From Vibrio bathopelagicus (GTDB lineage: Bacteria; Pseudomonadota; Gammaproteobacteria; Enterobacterales; Vibrionaceae), in the NCBI RefSeq assembly GCF_014879975.1, contig NZ_CP062500.1, forward strand, positions 2,790,001-2,854,000: 64,000 nt of DNA, given 5' to 3'. Position 1 is the stretch's first letter, and each line of letters begins with the position of its first letter. Shown here piece after piece: positions 43,621 to 53,787 of the stretch. A program made the position numbers and the translations under genes. The notes under the pieces are model-generated. The model made no database searches, had not been told where the DNA came from, and saw only the letters and a list, made by a program, of their open reading frames with translations.

Positions 43621-45279
43621 ATGACTGAAACATGCCTTCGCAGGCTAAACCAATTGTTGGGCCACTACGATCATTCAGTACTTTATGAAGTTAACTTAGA
43701 CGAACTGGAAAACGTGTTTGCAACCTCCCGCCGTAACACATCCAACATTCTCAAAGTTTTAGGAGGTTACAATTGGATTTTCTGGCAACCAGGTATAGGA
43801 AGAGGGAAAAGTAGCACCATCCAAATAACAATATCAATGTATCAAGCGATCTACCAAACTCTTAGCAGTGACATCGAATCAAATAACTTTGACGTTATTG
43901 CCAAAATTCTACATACCTATCAAGAGGTTGCAGCTAACGCTTTAAATCAAGCAATGCTAGAATCCAATAGGAATAAAGACAAATCAAATTCTTTAGTGAT
44001 CACTCAATACCCTTGGGTTAATGAACTAAATCCAACTTTGACTTACCGATTTTCAGAGCTACAAATAACTCGAAGTCTTTACGACACCTTACTCATAGTT
44101 AATGTACACGGGAAATTGGAGACTCAACTAGCCTATGATTACAGGGTAGATGGTAAACGTATCTACCTCTGGATCAGACCAGAAGTAATTTGCCATGATG
44201 GATTGCCTTTGACTATAGATGATGTGGTTTTTAGCCTTAGAGAACTAAAAAATACACAAGGCCCAGTTAGTCTATTATTCAAGCAAGTTGAAGATATCTA
44301 TTTTTCAGAGTCTGAAAGAGCCGTTTGCATTCAACTAGAAAGTGAAAACTCACTTTTCCTATATTGTCTTGCTACAGCGAATGCTTCAGTTTTTACTAGT
44401 CGCAACCTTTCCTTCTCTAAGGAGAGAAATATACCAATCGGTACCGGTCCATTCTCGCTATCTTGTTGGGATAAAGATAAGGTCGTACTAAGAAAGAACC
44501 CACATTACTTTGCTAAAAACGCATTGCTTCAAGAAATAACACTTTCACACCAAGGCAGCCAACTTGAGCACTTTGTAAGTTTCAATCATCCAGCCCTCGA
44601 AACAGAAAAGCATCTAATCCAAGCCTTTTCATATTTAGCTTATAATATGCGTGAAAGTAGTGATATTTCACCCCACACGATCGATAACCTTTTTAAGTAC
44701 CTAAAATCAATTCGAAATCAATTTAGCGCCAGTGAAAACTTACACCCAATGACACTAAATGAGTCTTCTTCATGCTCTATAAACCCGATTTCGACACCGA
44801 TATTAAGTGGAAAGTTGGTCTTAACGCACCCGAAATGGACAATTAAGTATCTTGAGCACCTTTCTAACTGGTTAATTAAAAAAATTTCCGAGACAGGTAT
44901 AATCGTGGATGTCGTTATCTTACCCAATGCAAGCACACCAGAAATGCTTAGAGATCAAGCCGATCTCTTATTTGTAGAAGAGGTTATAGAACAACCCTTA
45001 GAGTTCGGCCTTTATGAATGGCTGTTAGCCAGCACCGCCATTCGATTTATTTACCCTTATGAACAACTTTTAGAGCACACATCTGACCTTCATAAGCAAT
45101 TAGCAAATGAAGATCAACTACCACAATTAATCACACGGTTTAATCAACTATGTTCTGAAAGCTCTTTACTCCCACTTTTTTGGGGACAAGAAGAAGTAGT
45201 TCAAGCGAAACAAGTTAATGGGCTTTACATAAACAAGTCGGGATACAGTGATTTTTATAAGCTTTGGATCAATAACTAA
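43621..45279 (+). CDS. SgrR-family transcriptional regulator
   Basis: 552 aa. The N-terminal about 110 residues form the SgrR-type winged helix (LENVFATSRRNTSNILKVL, GRGKSSTIQI), followed by a domain like extracellular solute-binding protein family 5 (LTYRFSELQITRSLYDTLL, KRIYLWIRPEVICHDGLPLT) and a C-terminal half of the same fold. In E. coli SgrR senses sugar-phosphate stress and activates SgrS; no SgrS-like RNA or sugar efflux gene is adjacent here. The gene is AT-rich like the tolC/ompA pair beside it, without a clear ribosome binding site, and could belong to the same accessory block. The ligand is unknown. Confidence 0.85.
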   Translation: MTETCLRRLNQLLGHYDHSVLYEVNLDELENVFATSRRNTSNILKVLGGYNWIFWQPGIGRGKSSTIQITISMYQAIYQTLSSDIESNNFDVIAKILHTYQEVAANALNQAMLESNRNKDKSNSLVITQYPWVNELNPTLTYRFSELQITRSLYDTLLIVNVHGKLETQLAYDYRVDGKRIYLWIRPEVICHDGLPLTIDDVVFSLRELKNTQGPVSLLFKQVEDIYFSESERAVCIQLESENSLFLYCLATANASVFTSRNLSFSKERNIPIGTGPFSLSCWDKDKVVLRKNPHYFAKNALLQEITLSHQGSQLEHFVSFNHPALETEKHLIQAFSYLAYNMRESSDISPHTIDNLFKYLKSIRNQFSASENLHPMTLNESSSCSINPISTPILSGKLVLTHPKWTIKYLEHLSNWLIKKISETGIIVDVVILPNASTPEMLRDQADLLFVEEVIEQPLEFGLYEWLLASTAIRFIYPYEQLLEHTSDLHKQLANEDQLPQLITRFNQLCSESSLLPLFWGQEEVVQAKQVNGLYINKSGYSDFYKLWINN

Positions 45280-45298
45280 CCAATAGTGTAAATATCAT

Positions 45299-45322
45299 CG
45301 TCAACCTAGGCTTAGGTTGACG
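45299..45322. terminator. Hairpin between the SgrR-like gene and syd
   Basis: CGTCAACCTA, loop GGCT, TAGGTTGACG. The tail (TTCCTAGTCTTTT) is only moderately T-rich, so terminator function is plausible but not certain. Confidence 0.5.
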
Positions 45323-45379
45323 TTCCTAGTCTTTTGGTATCATAGAAAGTCTTCATTAGAAGAGATCACTTGATTCACC

Positions 45380-45925
45380 TTATACCGCTGGTAGTAACTT
45401 TTCTAAAAACTCTGCCAATGTCTCGGCTAATACATCACGATTTTTGGTGCCTAAGCGCTCTAGAATCACGTTACCTGTAAGGTTACAGATAGAGATAACA
45501 TCCAGTTCAGCATCAGTCGCGGCAATGAAAACCGTTGGTTGTAGCTTCAAACGACGCTGAGTCACTAGGTGGCCTAATATGTTTTCTTGTAGGCATTCGA
45601 AGTCTTCATCACTCCAAATCTGTAATAGAGTCAGTTCGTTACCGTCAAAAGTCGCGTTCATATCAGCGCTGTACTGTGCGCCGTAGAACGTTTTGATGTC
45701 TTCATGCAACGTCAATTCAATACCAGTTTCAACGTTGGTGAAATCAGCGAACTGCTCACGTGGATAGTTTTTCCATAACACGGCATCGCCGCTCTTTTCT
45801 TCTACGCAAGGCGACACAATATCCACCAACTCCTCATTGCGAGGTAAACTTTGGTGTTGCTGTTGCCACGCATCAACGTATCGCTGACTAAAAGAAAGTA
45901 GTGCATCTTGAGCACGTTGAGTCAT
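45380..45925 (-). CDS. syd: SecY-interacting protein Syd
   Basis: Cytoplasmic protein that binds SecY and helps check translocon assembly in E. coli. 181 aa, normal length. Family motifs [16 protein letters not shown] and [13 protein letters not shown] are present. Divergent from queF as in E. coli. Confidence 0.95.
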   Translation of the reverse strand: MTQRAQDALLSFSQRYVDAWQQQHQSLPRNEELVDIVSPCVEEKSGDAVLWKNYPREQFADFTNVETGIELTLHEDIKTFYGAQYSADMNATFDGNELTLLQIWSDEDFECLQENILGHLVTQRRLKLQPTVFIAATDAELDVISICNLTGNVILERLGTKNRDVLAETLAEFLEKLLPAV

Positions 45926-46056
45926 GAAAATCTCCTAAACACAAAATAATAAATAGAATCGAGGACCTTTCCGTGCCGATTAAGCGATGACTTAATGACA
46001 GGGTAATGGGGATTCAGTAAAATCGACCCCATTCTAATCGAATTTGAAACGAAAGT

Positions 46057-46902
46057 ATGAGCAAATATTCTGACGCAAAAGAGCTAGCGGGTTTAACCCT
46101 AGGCCAAAAAACTGAGTACTCTAACCAATACGATGCAAGTTTATTGCAGCCAGTACCTCGTAGCCTAAATCGTGATGATCTTGCGCTAGACGGTGACCTG
46201 CCTTTTGTTGGCCATGATATTTGGACGATGTACGAGCTTTCGTGGCTAAACACCAACGGCCTACCACAAGTGGCTGTAGGTGAAGTTTTCATCCCTGCAA
46301 CCAGCCCAAATTTAATTGAATCAAAATCTTTCAAGCTATACCTGAACAGCTACAATCAGACTCAATTTGAAAGTTGGGATCAAGTAACTGAGCGCCTGAC
46401 CCAAGATTTGTCGGCATGTGCAGGCGAAACGGTGATTGTGCATGTAAACTCAGTAACTGATTACACCAACCAACCTATCGTGACGATGGAAGGTGACTGT
46501 ATCGACAACCAAGACATCCAAATCACTAGCTACGATTTTGAAGCGTCACTGCTTGAGGGAGCTGCTGGTGAGAAAAACGTTGAAGAAACACTGCACAGCC
46601 ATCTATTGAAGTCGAACTGTTTGATCACCAACCAACCCGATTGGGGCAGCGTTGAGATCGCATATTCAGGTAAGCAAATTGACCGTGAAGCTCTGCTACG
46701 CTATTTAGTTTCTTTCCGCGAGCACAACGAATTCCACGAACAATGTGTTGAGCGTATCTTCACTGATATCATGAAATACTGCGCCCCATCGAAGTTAACC
46801 GTATTTGCACGTTACACGCGCCGTGGTGGTCTGGATATCAACCCATACCGTTCAACAGAGCAAGATAGACCAAGCCACAATGAGCGTATGGCTCGCCAAT
46901 AA
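46057..46902 (+). CDS. queF: NADPH-dependent 7-cyano-7-deazaguanine reductase
   Basis: Reduces preQ0 to preQ1 in queuosine synthesis. 281 aa, the long bimodular form found in gammaproteobacteria (YqcD type). The catalytic Cys lies in [14 protein letters not shown] near residue 190, and the [15 protein letters not shown] and [16 protein letters not shown] segments are typical. Divergent from syd. Confidence 0.96.
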   Translation: MSKYSDAKELAGLTLGQKTEYSNQYDASLLQPVPRSLNRDDLALDGDLPFVGHDIWTMYELSWLNTNGLPQVAVGEVFIPATSPNLIESKSFKLYLNSYNQTQFESWDQVTERLTQDLSACAGETVIVHVNSVTDYTNQPIVTMEGDCIDNQDIQITSYDFEASLLEGAAGEKNVEETLHSHLLKSNCLITNQPDWGSVEIAYSGKQIDREALLRYLVSFREHNEFHEQCVERIFTDIMKYCAPSKLTVFARYTRRGGLDINPYRSTEQDRPSHNERMARQ

Positions 46903-46959
46903 TCAGGCGAGAACCACCTACCTTATTTGAACCTATCCAATCTTTAAAGGGACCTTAAA

Positions 46960-49218
46960 ATGCGTTGGTTATACGTTGTTAGTCTATTTATTTTAAGCTT
47001 AAGCACATCGGTCAATGCGTCGGTTTACTCGTCGGCGCTACTCAATGAAGCCAATAACTTGGTTGAGATCGAGCCGAGCCAAGCAAAACAAATGGCCAAC
47101 AGCTACCTAACGCTTCGTGTCCTTTCTGATCAACGCGAGAAAAGCCCTTCTGCTATTTCTCGCGAAGAGACAGACTCTTCGATTCGAACGCCAAACAGCA
47201 GTATCGATGCGTATAAGATCTTAGCCAAGGCGGAATACAACCTTGGCAATATGCGTATTGCGATTCAGCACATAGACAAAGCCTCAGAGCTAGCTAAAAC
47301 CTATAAGCTTGAATACCTGAAACTTGATCTGCAAATACTTAAAGTTAGACTGCTTTGGCTCAGCGATAAAAAATCAGCAAAAGCAAAAGCTGAACTCACC
47401 AGTATTGAAGCAAACCTAGAATCAATAAACAAAACGCTGCGTCTGACGGAAGGCATCACTTATAGATTAATCATGTTAAAGGCAGAAATAGCCTCTTATG
47501 AAAACAAAATAGACGAAGCAGAAAAATACTACCAACAGGCGAAAACGTTTCTAGATCAACGTTACTCTGAAAAAGTTACCATCGACTACCACATCGCCGT
47601 TGGTGAGTTTTACCTGACCCACAAAGAGTACAACCACGCGCTATCTGAATTGCTGTACGGCTACTGGAAATCAGTAGAAGGCAACCTGAGCTCGCGCTTG
47701 GCTAAAGTAAACCGCCTGCTGGCGCAGCTTTTTTTCGAGCGACAAGTCTTAGACAAAGCACTAGAACACCTTTCTCAAGCCGCTGATTTTTATGATAACT
47801 TTGAAAATTCACCGATCTTGGCACAAGTCCTTAAGAAAATGGGTGATGTATACTTCTACCAAGGTAAATATAACCTTGCTCTCGTGCATTTTTTCAACGT
47901 CCTTGATCACGAGAGTACTGACCGAGATATCCATCAAGTCATTGATATTAGACTCAGTTTATCGGCAACCTATCTGCGTCTTTACAACTACCCATTGGCA
48001 GAACAATACCTAACACGCGCCCTTGAACTGCTTGAATATACGGATATTCCCAAGCTAGAAGGTCGTGCTGCATTGCTCTCTGCCGGGCTCGCTTATCACC
48101 TTCAGCAGAGTGAGGATGTGATCAAACATGCCACTCGCGCACTGGAGATCTCGCGTCAGGTTGAGAACATGCGCCTTTCGCAGCGTTCGTACTACTTACT
48201 CTCTTTAGGCTATGAGCAAGCAGGAAAACCGCAACAGGCTTTAGAAAACCTTAAGCAATACAATAGTTTGGTTTCTTTAGAACAACAGAAGCTGAACCGC
48301 GTTGGTGAAGATGCTTTCCGTCAACAGAAAGAGTTCGCAGAGCAAACTCTTCACTATGCCGGCCAAGCGCAAGAGCTTGAAAAATACAAATTAGAGCATC
48401 GTAAATTCCAAAAGATCGCATTCGCCCTATTCTTGTTCAGCATCATTTTGTTCTTCTTTGTGCTGCGCCGAGGTTACATCATTCAAACCTTGGTTAAAGA
48501 AGTGGACTCGTTACGTACCGACCTCTTTACACACTCACGCTCAAAACTTCCTAATCTAAGAATGCTGAACGCGAAACTCTCAAATTCATTGGAACAAACT
48601 AGCCAAACTTTCGAACAGTGGCAACTTGGTGAATTGATTCATGAACCACTCAACGACCGTTTACGCTTCGCGATGATTGATTTACCGTTCCTACGCAATA
48701 TGTATACACAGAATGGTTACAAAGCGGGTCTAGAATTAGAAGACGCTTTCGGTGAGTTCCTAAAATCTAAGCTTGAAGGCCCTGCTCGTGTCTACCATTT
48801 CTCAGATGCTAACCTACTTTACATCGAGCCAAACTCAGACCGTGATTTATCGCCTGAAGCCATGTTCAGAAAGATTCAATCTTGGGTGAATAACTTCGAA
48901 CCGGAACGCAATATCAACCGAATTGTTCGCATGGGCATCGCTGACTACCCTTTCTTACCACGAGCTTACACCGCGATTAACGACCAAGAGTTGTTAGATG
49001 TATTGTTAATGTCGACTAACCTAGCGCGGGAAATCAGTCTTAAAGAACGAAACAGTCAATGGGTGTATCTCAAAGCCATTGATAATGCGCCCGCAGCAAG
49101 CCTTGCAACAGGTAACATAAGAGAAGCCTGTAAACATGCGATTAATCAAGGGTTAATAAAAATACAATCGTCCTACCAGAATGAGGACAACATCAAAAAA
49201 ATGCTAAAAGATGACTGA
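46960..49218 (+). CDS. TPR protein with membrane anchor and degenerate GGDEF domain
   Basis: 752 aa. Signal peptide (to about residue 20), a periplasmic array of tetratricopeptide repeats at about 75-450 (for example VLKKMGDVYFYQGKYNLALVHF), a membrane segment near 482-505 (FALFLFSIILFFFVLRRG), and a cytoplasmic domain that keeps the outline of GGDEF proteins (LPNLRMLNAKL, then LRFAMIDLPFLRNMYTQNGY) but has no GG(D/E)EF motif at the expected point (YHFSDANLLYIEP). It therefore should not make c-di-GMP; a regulatory or scaffold role is inferred. It is followed by an intact-looking GGDEF protein gene. Confidence 0.82.
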   Translation: MRWLYVVSLFILSLSTSVNASVYSSALLNEANNLVEIEPSQAKQMANSYLTLRVLSDQREKSPSAISREETDSSIRTPNSSIDAYKILAKAEYNLGNMRIAIQHIDKASELAKTYKLEYLKLDLQILKVRLLWLSDKKSAKAKAELTSIEANLESINKTLRLTEGITYRLIMLKAEIASYENKIDEAEKYYQQAKTFLDQRYSEKVTIDYHIAVGEFYLTHKEYNHALSELLYGYWKSVEGNLSSRLAKVNRLLAQLFFERQVLDKALEHLSQAADFYDNFENSPILAQVLKKMGDVYFYQGKYNLALVHFFNVLDHESTDRDIHQVIDIRLSLSATYLRLYNYPLAEQYLTRALELLEYTDIPKLEGRAALLSAGLAYHLQQSEDVIKHATRALEISRQVENMRLSQRSYYLLSLGYEQAGKPQQALENLKQYNSLVSLEQQKLNRVGEDAFRQQKEFAEQTLHYAGQAQELEKYKLEHRKFQKIAFALFLFSIILFFFVLRRGYIIQTLVKEVDSLRTDLFTHSRSKLPNLRMLNAKLSNSLEQTSQTFEQWQLGELIHEPLNDRLRFAMIDLPFLRNMYTQNGYKAGLELEDAFGEFLKSKLEGPARVYHFSDANLLYIEPNSDRDLSPEAMFRKIQSWVNNFEPERNINRIVRMGIADYPFLPRAYTAINDQELLDVLLMSTNLAREISLKERNSQWVYLKAIDNAPAASLATGNIREACKHAINQGLIKIQSSYQNEDNIKKMLKDD

Positions 49219-49336
49219 TTTGCGAGCGGTTAAGACCTGCAACTCGTGACCTTATTTTTAGTTTTGTTATTATCGATGCAATGGAATTTCATCTAAATGA
49301 TCGTGATCGGTCTATTCGGCGCTAATTAATACATCT

Positions 49337-50902
49337 ATGGGCATTCTCGAACAAGACATTCACGCGCAACTCCACCAGCTGAAAGTTCAGTTGGAACAAG
49401 TTCGTTTGACACAGAGAGACACCTCGTTCAAGTTTATTAGAGAACAGAAAGTTCTAAAGCGTATCGTCACATCTTTAAGTGATGCATGTGTTGGCAGTAA
49501 CAGTCATTTAGATGAAAACCTCATTGCCCTGCGGGAAGAGCTTGAAAAGCAAAAAGACATCAGCTCAATGATCCCAAAATTGGCAGTATTAGAAAGGATG
49601 CTCAAGCAGAAAACCTTGGCTATGGATAAACAGAACGGATATCTGGACGATAGCATTAAGCACAGTGGTGAAACGCTACAACGCATAACTGGTCTCCCAG
49701 CGCAGTTGAAACGCGACCTACGAAACTTACTTAGCTTCTCCGAATGCAATGGCAGTCAGAAAGTCGACCACGCCATGAAGCTTCTCAGTATTTATGAGCG
49801 TGCCATAAAGATTATGGCGAACAACTCTCGCACTCATTTTGGTGATACGGCTCAATCTCCTGAGCAAGAATTACTTTCGGATCTTTCCACAGAATTACAG
49901 CACTTGATCACTGAACTCGATTTCGAGGGCGAATCTGGTGACTTGCTTATCGATATTCGAGCAAAGCTACTACTGGGTGTTTCGACACAAAACCTGCTGG
50001 AGTTATCACTTCAGATCCTCAAACTGGTTATTGAAGGCACTAATTTAGAGCGTAAGAAATCTGAACAGTTTATCGATCAACTCAATGCTTCACTCTCTTC
50101 CAGTATCAAGACTGCAGATCAAAATACCGATCAAAGCCAAAGCTATTTTGAGCACCGCCAAGGCCTTAACTCAGAGTTAAGCGACCTTGTCGTCAAAAGC
50201 CAAAACTCGGTTGATAAAGCCACTGATATTACTGTCTTAAAGCAGTCGATCAATCCGCTGCTTAGCGAGATAGCTTCGCTGTCAGAGCGACTCAATCATG
50301 CAGAGCAAAAAGAACAAGCTTTGATAGAACGAATGAGTTACGGAAAAACTCAATTAGACTCTCTCTACGAAGTGACCCAAGACTACAGAAAACGTCTTGA
50401 AGATCAGGCTCAGCGTATGCTGCTTGACCCACTCACTAAGGTCTACAATCGCACCGCTTTTACCGATCGCTTAGAGCTTGAATACCGTCGTTGGATTCGC
50501 GCGCAACACTCGCTTCGAGTCGTGCTATTAGACATTGATAATTTTAAAGCCATTAACGATAGCTTTGGTTATACCGCGGGTGATAAAGCCCTTAAAATCA
50601 TCGCAAGAACCATCACTAAAGAAGTCGGTATTACTGATACTGTGGCTCGTTTTTCTGGAGAGGAATTCGTCTTATTACTTCCAGAACAAACGGATGAATA
50701 TTGCCATCAGGTGATTCAGAACATTCAAGCTCAAGTTAGCCGCTTACCTTTTAAGTTCCGCGACCAACAGATCACCATTACTCTTTGTGCGGCAAGCACT
50801 CAGTTTAAAGAATCAGATACACCGGAAGAAGTGCTAGAGCGATTAAATAAGACACTGAATAAAGCAAAACAACGTGGCACCAACCAACTCATTTGGCACT
50901 AA
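49337..50902 (+). CDS. GGDEF protein, putative diguanylate cyclase (CdgG-like)
   Basis: 521 aa, without signal peptide or membrane segment; long helical N-terminal region (1-350) with coiled-coil character and a C-terminal GGDEF domain starting DPLTKVYNRTAF near residue 364. The active-site motif reads SGEEF (about 440-444) instead of GGEEF, preceded by FKAINDSFGYTAGD. The inhibitory-site Arg five residues upstream is replaced (GITD instead of RxxD), so feedback inhibition of the usual kind is unlikely. The gene order queF-TPR-GGDEF recalls V. cholerae VC0902-VC0900, where VC0900 is CdgG; this link is from memory. Confidence 0.85.
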   Translation: MGILEQDIHAQLHQLKVQLEQVRLTQRDTSFKFIREQKVLKRIVTSLSDACVGSNSHLDENLIALREELEKQKDISSMIPKLAVLERMLKQKTLAMDKQNGYLDDSIKHSGETLQRITGLPAQLKRDLRNLLSFSECNGSQKVDHAMKLLSIYERAIKIMANNSRTHFGDTAQSPEQELLSDLSTELQHLITELDFEGESGDLLIDIRAKLLLGVSTQNLLELSLQILKLVIEGTNLERKKSEQFIDQLNASLSSSIKTADQNTDQSQSYFEHRQGLNSELSDLVVKSQNSVDKATDITVLKQSINPLLSEIASLSERLNHAEQKEQALIERMSYGKTQLDSLYEVTQDYRKRLEDQAQRMLLDPLTKVYNRTAFTDRLELEYRRWIRAQHSLRVVLLDIDNFKAINDSFGYTAGDKALKIIARTITKEVGITDTVARFSGEEFVLLLPEQTDEYCHQVIQNIQAQVSRLPFKFRDQQITITLCAASTQFKESDTPEEVLERLNKTLNKAKQRGTNQLIWH

Positions 50903-51265
50903 GCCAGCCCAGCGTTTAATTTATTTCATTTTTTCAAATACTTATCACATACCAATTCCCTCAATGTTTGCTAAGCTAATGATTAACATTCGCTTAACAA
51001 GCATTTTTGACAAGCAATGCGTATATAAGCTTTTAAGTCTCTGGATATATGAACTTAAGAAACTGTATATATGAACCTAAGAATCAGTGTATACGTACTT
51101 AAGCATCTGTATATAGGCTCTTAAGCAATTCTAACTAAGTCATTAAGCAACGCTGTCGTAACCGTTTCGTCTGGTTAACTCTCTCACCTTTAACCAAACA
51201 CTTTCAACGTTTGCTGCCAGAGGGTCACTTCAACGTCCCCCTGCTCTTTTCAACAAGGAGGCACT
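50903..51265. other. Intergenic region upstream of ppnN
   Basis: 363 bp. Contains a degenerate tandem array (51019-51129). The rest is AT-rich and would hold the ppnN promoter; AAGGAGGC at 51256 is the ppnN ribosome binding site. No gene is supported. Confidence 0.5.
51019..51129 (+). repeat. About 22-bp tandem array, five degenerate copies
   Basis: Units begin at 51019, 51041, 51063, 51087 and 51107, each close to CTGTATATATGAACTTAAG plus 3-5 bases. Lengths vary between 20 and 24 bp. Lies 140-250 bp upstream of ppnN. Confidence 0.7.
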
Positions 51266-52630
51266 ATGATCACTCATATCAGCCCTGCCGGTAGCATGGA
51301 TTTACTCTCTCAACTTGAAGTTGAGCGTCTTAAGAAAACCGCGTCTAGTGATCTGTACCAACTGTATCGTAACTGTACGTTAGCGGTACTAAACTCTGGT
51401 AGCCACACCGACAACTCCAAAGAGTTGCTCGATAAGTATCAATCGTTTGATGTTGAGGTCGTGCGCCGTGAGCGTGGTATCAAGCTCGAACTGAGTAACC
51501 CACCAGAGCATGCCTTTGTCGATGGGGACATCATCAAGGGTATTCAAGAACACCTATTTTCAGTGCTGCGTGACATTGTTTACGTCAACATGCATTTAGC
51601 AGACAACCAAAGACTGAACCTAACCAATGCTACTCACATCACCAACCTCGTGTTTGGGATATTGAGAAATGCTGGAGCACTCACACCCGGCATTGAGCCG
51701 AACCTGATCGTGTGTTGGGGTGGCCACTCAATTAATGCCAGTGAATACCAATACACTCGCGAAGTGGGTAATGAATTAGGCCTGCGTGAACTGAACATCT
51801 GTACCGGTTGTGGACCGGGGGCAATGGAAGGTCCGATGAAAGGCGCTGCTATTGGTCACGCTAAACAGCGCTATACAGACCATCGTTACTTAGGCCTGAC
51901 AGAACCTTCGATCATTGCGGCTGAGCCACCAAACCCAATCGTCAACGAACTGGTGATCATGCCAGATATCGAGAAGCGTCTTGAAGCATTCGTGCGTATG
52001 GCCCATGGCATCATTATTTTCCCTGGTGGCCCCGGCACTGCCGAAGAGCTGCTGTATATATTAGGGATCATGATGCACCCTAACAATGTCGACCAACCCA
52101 TGCCGATTGTTTTAACGGGATCAAAAGAGAGTGAGGCGTACTTCCGTTCGATTGATAAGTTCATCGGTGAAACCTTGGGTGAAGAAGCACAAAAACACTA
52201 TGAGATCGTGATTGATGACCCAGCACGCGCTGCGAAAATCATGAAACAAGCAATGCCAGATGTGCGATCTCACCGTAAAGAGACAGGTGATGCTTATAGC
52301 TACAACTGGTCACTGCATATTGAGCCTGAGTTCCAACTACCATTCGACCCTACCCATGAGTCTATGGCGGCACTCGATCTGCATATGGATCAGAAAACAG
52401 AGAGCCTTGCAGCGAATTTACGTAAAGCGTTCTCTGGGATCGTGGCGGGTAACGTTAAAGCCGAAGGCATTCTTGAAATCGAGAAACACGGTCCATTCCT
52501 GATTGATGGCGACAAAGAGCTGATGACCAAAATGGATCGACTGCTGAATGACTTTGTTGAACAGCATCGAATGAAACTGCCGGGTGGTACGGATTACGTT
52601 CCTTGCTATAAGATCGCACCGAGTAACTGA
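51266..52630 (+). CDS. ppnN: Pyrimidine/purine nucleotide 5'-monophosphate nucleosidase (LOG family)
   Basis: Cleaves nucleoside monophosphates to base and ribose 5-phosphate; in E. coli (YgdH) it is activated by (p)ppGpp. 454 aa with the N-terminal regulatory extension, the LOG core including [16 protein letters not shown] and the PGGPGTAEE motif, and a C-terminal domain. AAGGAGG lies 6 nt before the ATG. Followed by xni, as in E. coli. A 16-bp tandem array begins at its stop codon. Confidence 0.96.
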   Translation: MITHISPAGSMDLLSQLEVERLKKTASSDLYQLYRNCTLAVLNSGSHTDNSKELLDKYQSFDVEVVRRERGIKLELSNPPEHAFVDGDIIKGIQEHLFSVLRDIVYVNMHLADNQRLNLTNATHITNLVFGILRNAGALTPGIEPNLIVCWGGHSINASEYQYTREVGNELGLRELNICTGCGPGAMEGPMKGAAIGHAKQRYTDHRYLGLTEPSIIAAEPPNPIVNELVIMPDIEKRLEAFVRMAHGIIIFPGGPGTAEELLYILGIMMHPNNVDQPMPIVLTGSKESEAYFRSIDKFIGETLGEEAQKHYEIVIDDPARAAKIMKQAMPDVRSHRKETGDAYSYNWSLHIEPEFQLPFDPTHESMAALDLHMDQKTESLAANLRKAFSGIVAGNVKAEGILEIEKHGPFLIDGDKELMTKMDRLLNDFVEQHRMKLPGGTDYVPCYKIAPSN

Positions 52631-52689
52631 TCGACCAAGTAACGATTATATCAAGTGACTGACGTACCAAGTGACTGATAGCAAAGCAC
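52626..52689 (+). repeat. 16-bp tandem array, four degenerate copies, starting at the ppnN stop codon
   Basis: Units start at 52626, 52642, 52658 and 52674: ACTGATCGACCAAGTA, ACGATTATATCAAGTG, ACTGACGTACCAAGTG, ACTGATAGCAAAGCAC. The first unit includes the TGA stop of ppnN. Confidence 0.7.
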
Positions 52690-52805
52690 TCATTGATCTT
52701 AAGGCATTCATCAGCCCGCGGTCAGAGCTAATAAGGCATAAAGCTAAACAAGTCATGGCGTTTACGTCGCTAACGTTTCAACTCACCAATTGATACGTTA
52801 CTATA

Positions 52806-52828
52806 AGGGGCTAGCAGCCCCTTTTTTA
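52806..52828 (+). terminator. Rho-independent terminator between ppnN and xni
   Basis: AGGGGCT, loop AGC, AGCCCCT followed by TTTTT; ends 22 bp before the xni start codon. Confidence 0.85.
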
Positions 52829-52849
52829 TTGCCTATTTAGTGGAAACTT

Positions 52850-53626
52850 ATGTCTATCCATCTTGTTATTATCGATGCCTTAAACCTCATCCGACGCGTG
52901 CACTCTGTTCAGCCGGATCCCACCGATATAGCAAGAACCATCACCACAACGGCTCGCACACTCAACCGAATCCTAAACGAATCACAGCCAACGCACATCA
53001 TCGCGGTATTTGATCATCACCTACAAGATCGAGGCTGGCGCGCTGAGGTACTGCCCGCCTATAAGCAAAACCGCAAGCCAATGCCAGAGCCTTTAATGAA
53101 AGGGCTCGATGCGATTCAGCAAGCATGGTGGGAGCTGGGTATTGATTCATTGCTTTCAGACGGCGATGAGGCAGACGATCTAGTAGCAACACTCGCGAAG
53201 AAAGTGGCTGACCACGGCGAAAAGGTCACCATCATTTCTACTGATAAAGGCTACTGCCAGTTACTATCTCCAACGTTACAGATCCGTGATTACTTCCAAC
53301 ATCGTTGGTTAGATAAGCCCTTCATTGAAGCTGAGTTTGGCGTTAAACCAGAACAACTTGCTGATTACTGGGGATTAACCGGCGTAAGCTCAAGCCAAGT
53401 TCCCGGGATCCCAGGAGTTGGACCTAAAGCGGCAAAAGAAATCCTAACCACGTATCCAGATATTGAAGCGGCATTCCTAGCTGAAGACTTACCGAAAAAG
53501 TATCGTAAGAAGTTCGATGAGCATATCGAGTCGGCTCGCGTATGTAAGCTCGTTTCTGCACTCAAAACAGACATCGATTTGGGCTTTAATCTGCAAGATA
53601 TTCGCTTCTCAGGAAACCAAGCTTAA
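52850..53626 (+). CDS. xni: Flap endonuclease Xni (exonuclease IX)
   Basis: Structure-specific 5' nuclease of the PolA-exonuclease family. 258 aa. Conserved acidic and DNA-binding segments are VIIDALNLIRR, VFDHH, YKQNRKPMP, DGDEADDLVATLA, ISTDKGYCQLL and the helix-hairpin-helix GIPGVGPKAAKEIL. As known for E. coli Xni, several metal ligands of the second site are lacking in this family. The stop lies before a 160-bp gap. Confidence 0.94.
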   Translation: MSIHLVIIDALNLIRRVHSVQPDPTDIARTITTTARTLNRILNESQPTHIIAVFDHHLQDRGWRAEVLPAYKQNRKPMPEPLMKGLDAIQQAWWELGIDSLLSDGDEADDLVATLAKKVADHGEKVTIISTDKGYCQLLSPTLQIRDYFQHRWLDKPFIEAEFGVKPEQLADYWGLTGVSSSQVPGIPGVGPKAAKEILTTYPDIEAAFLAEDLPKKYRKKFDEHIESARVCKLVSALKTDIDLGFNLQDIRFSGNQA

Positions 53627-53787
53627 CACTTCTGGATGTTCATCTTTTCTGTTGTGTTCTCCGTTACATTCACAACCTAATCATAATGTTAATCAATACC
53701 TTACCCAGTATTGATTAACATTGAGCCTTCATCACAGTCTTATTGATATAAGTATTTAATTTCATTGCTCCAATAAGGAGAAACACA

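Noticed and set aside
33202..45279. Genomic island with integrase or attachment sites around the adhesin block
   Set aside because: No tRNA, integrase, transposase or flanking direct repeat could be seen; only base composition and content suggest an accessory block.
45280..45379. SgrS-like small RNA next to the SgrR homologue
   Set aside because: Only a short hairpin is present; no SgrS-like seed or SgrT frame on either side.
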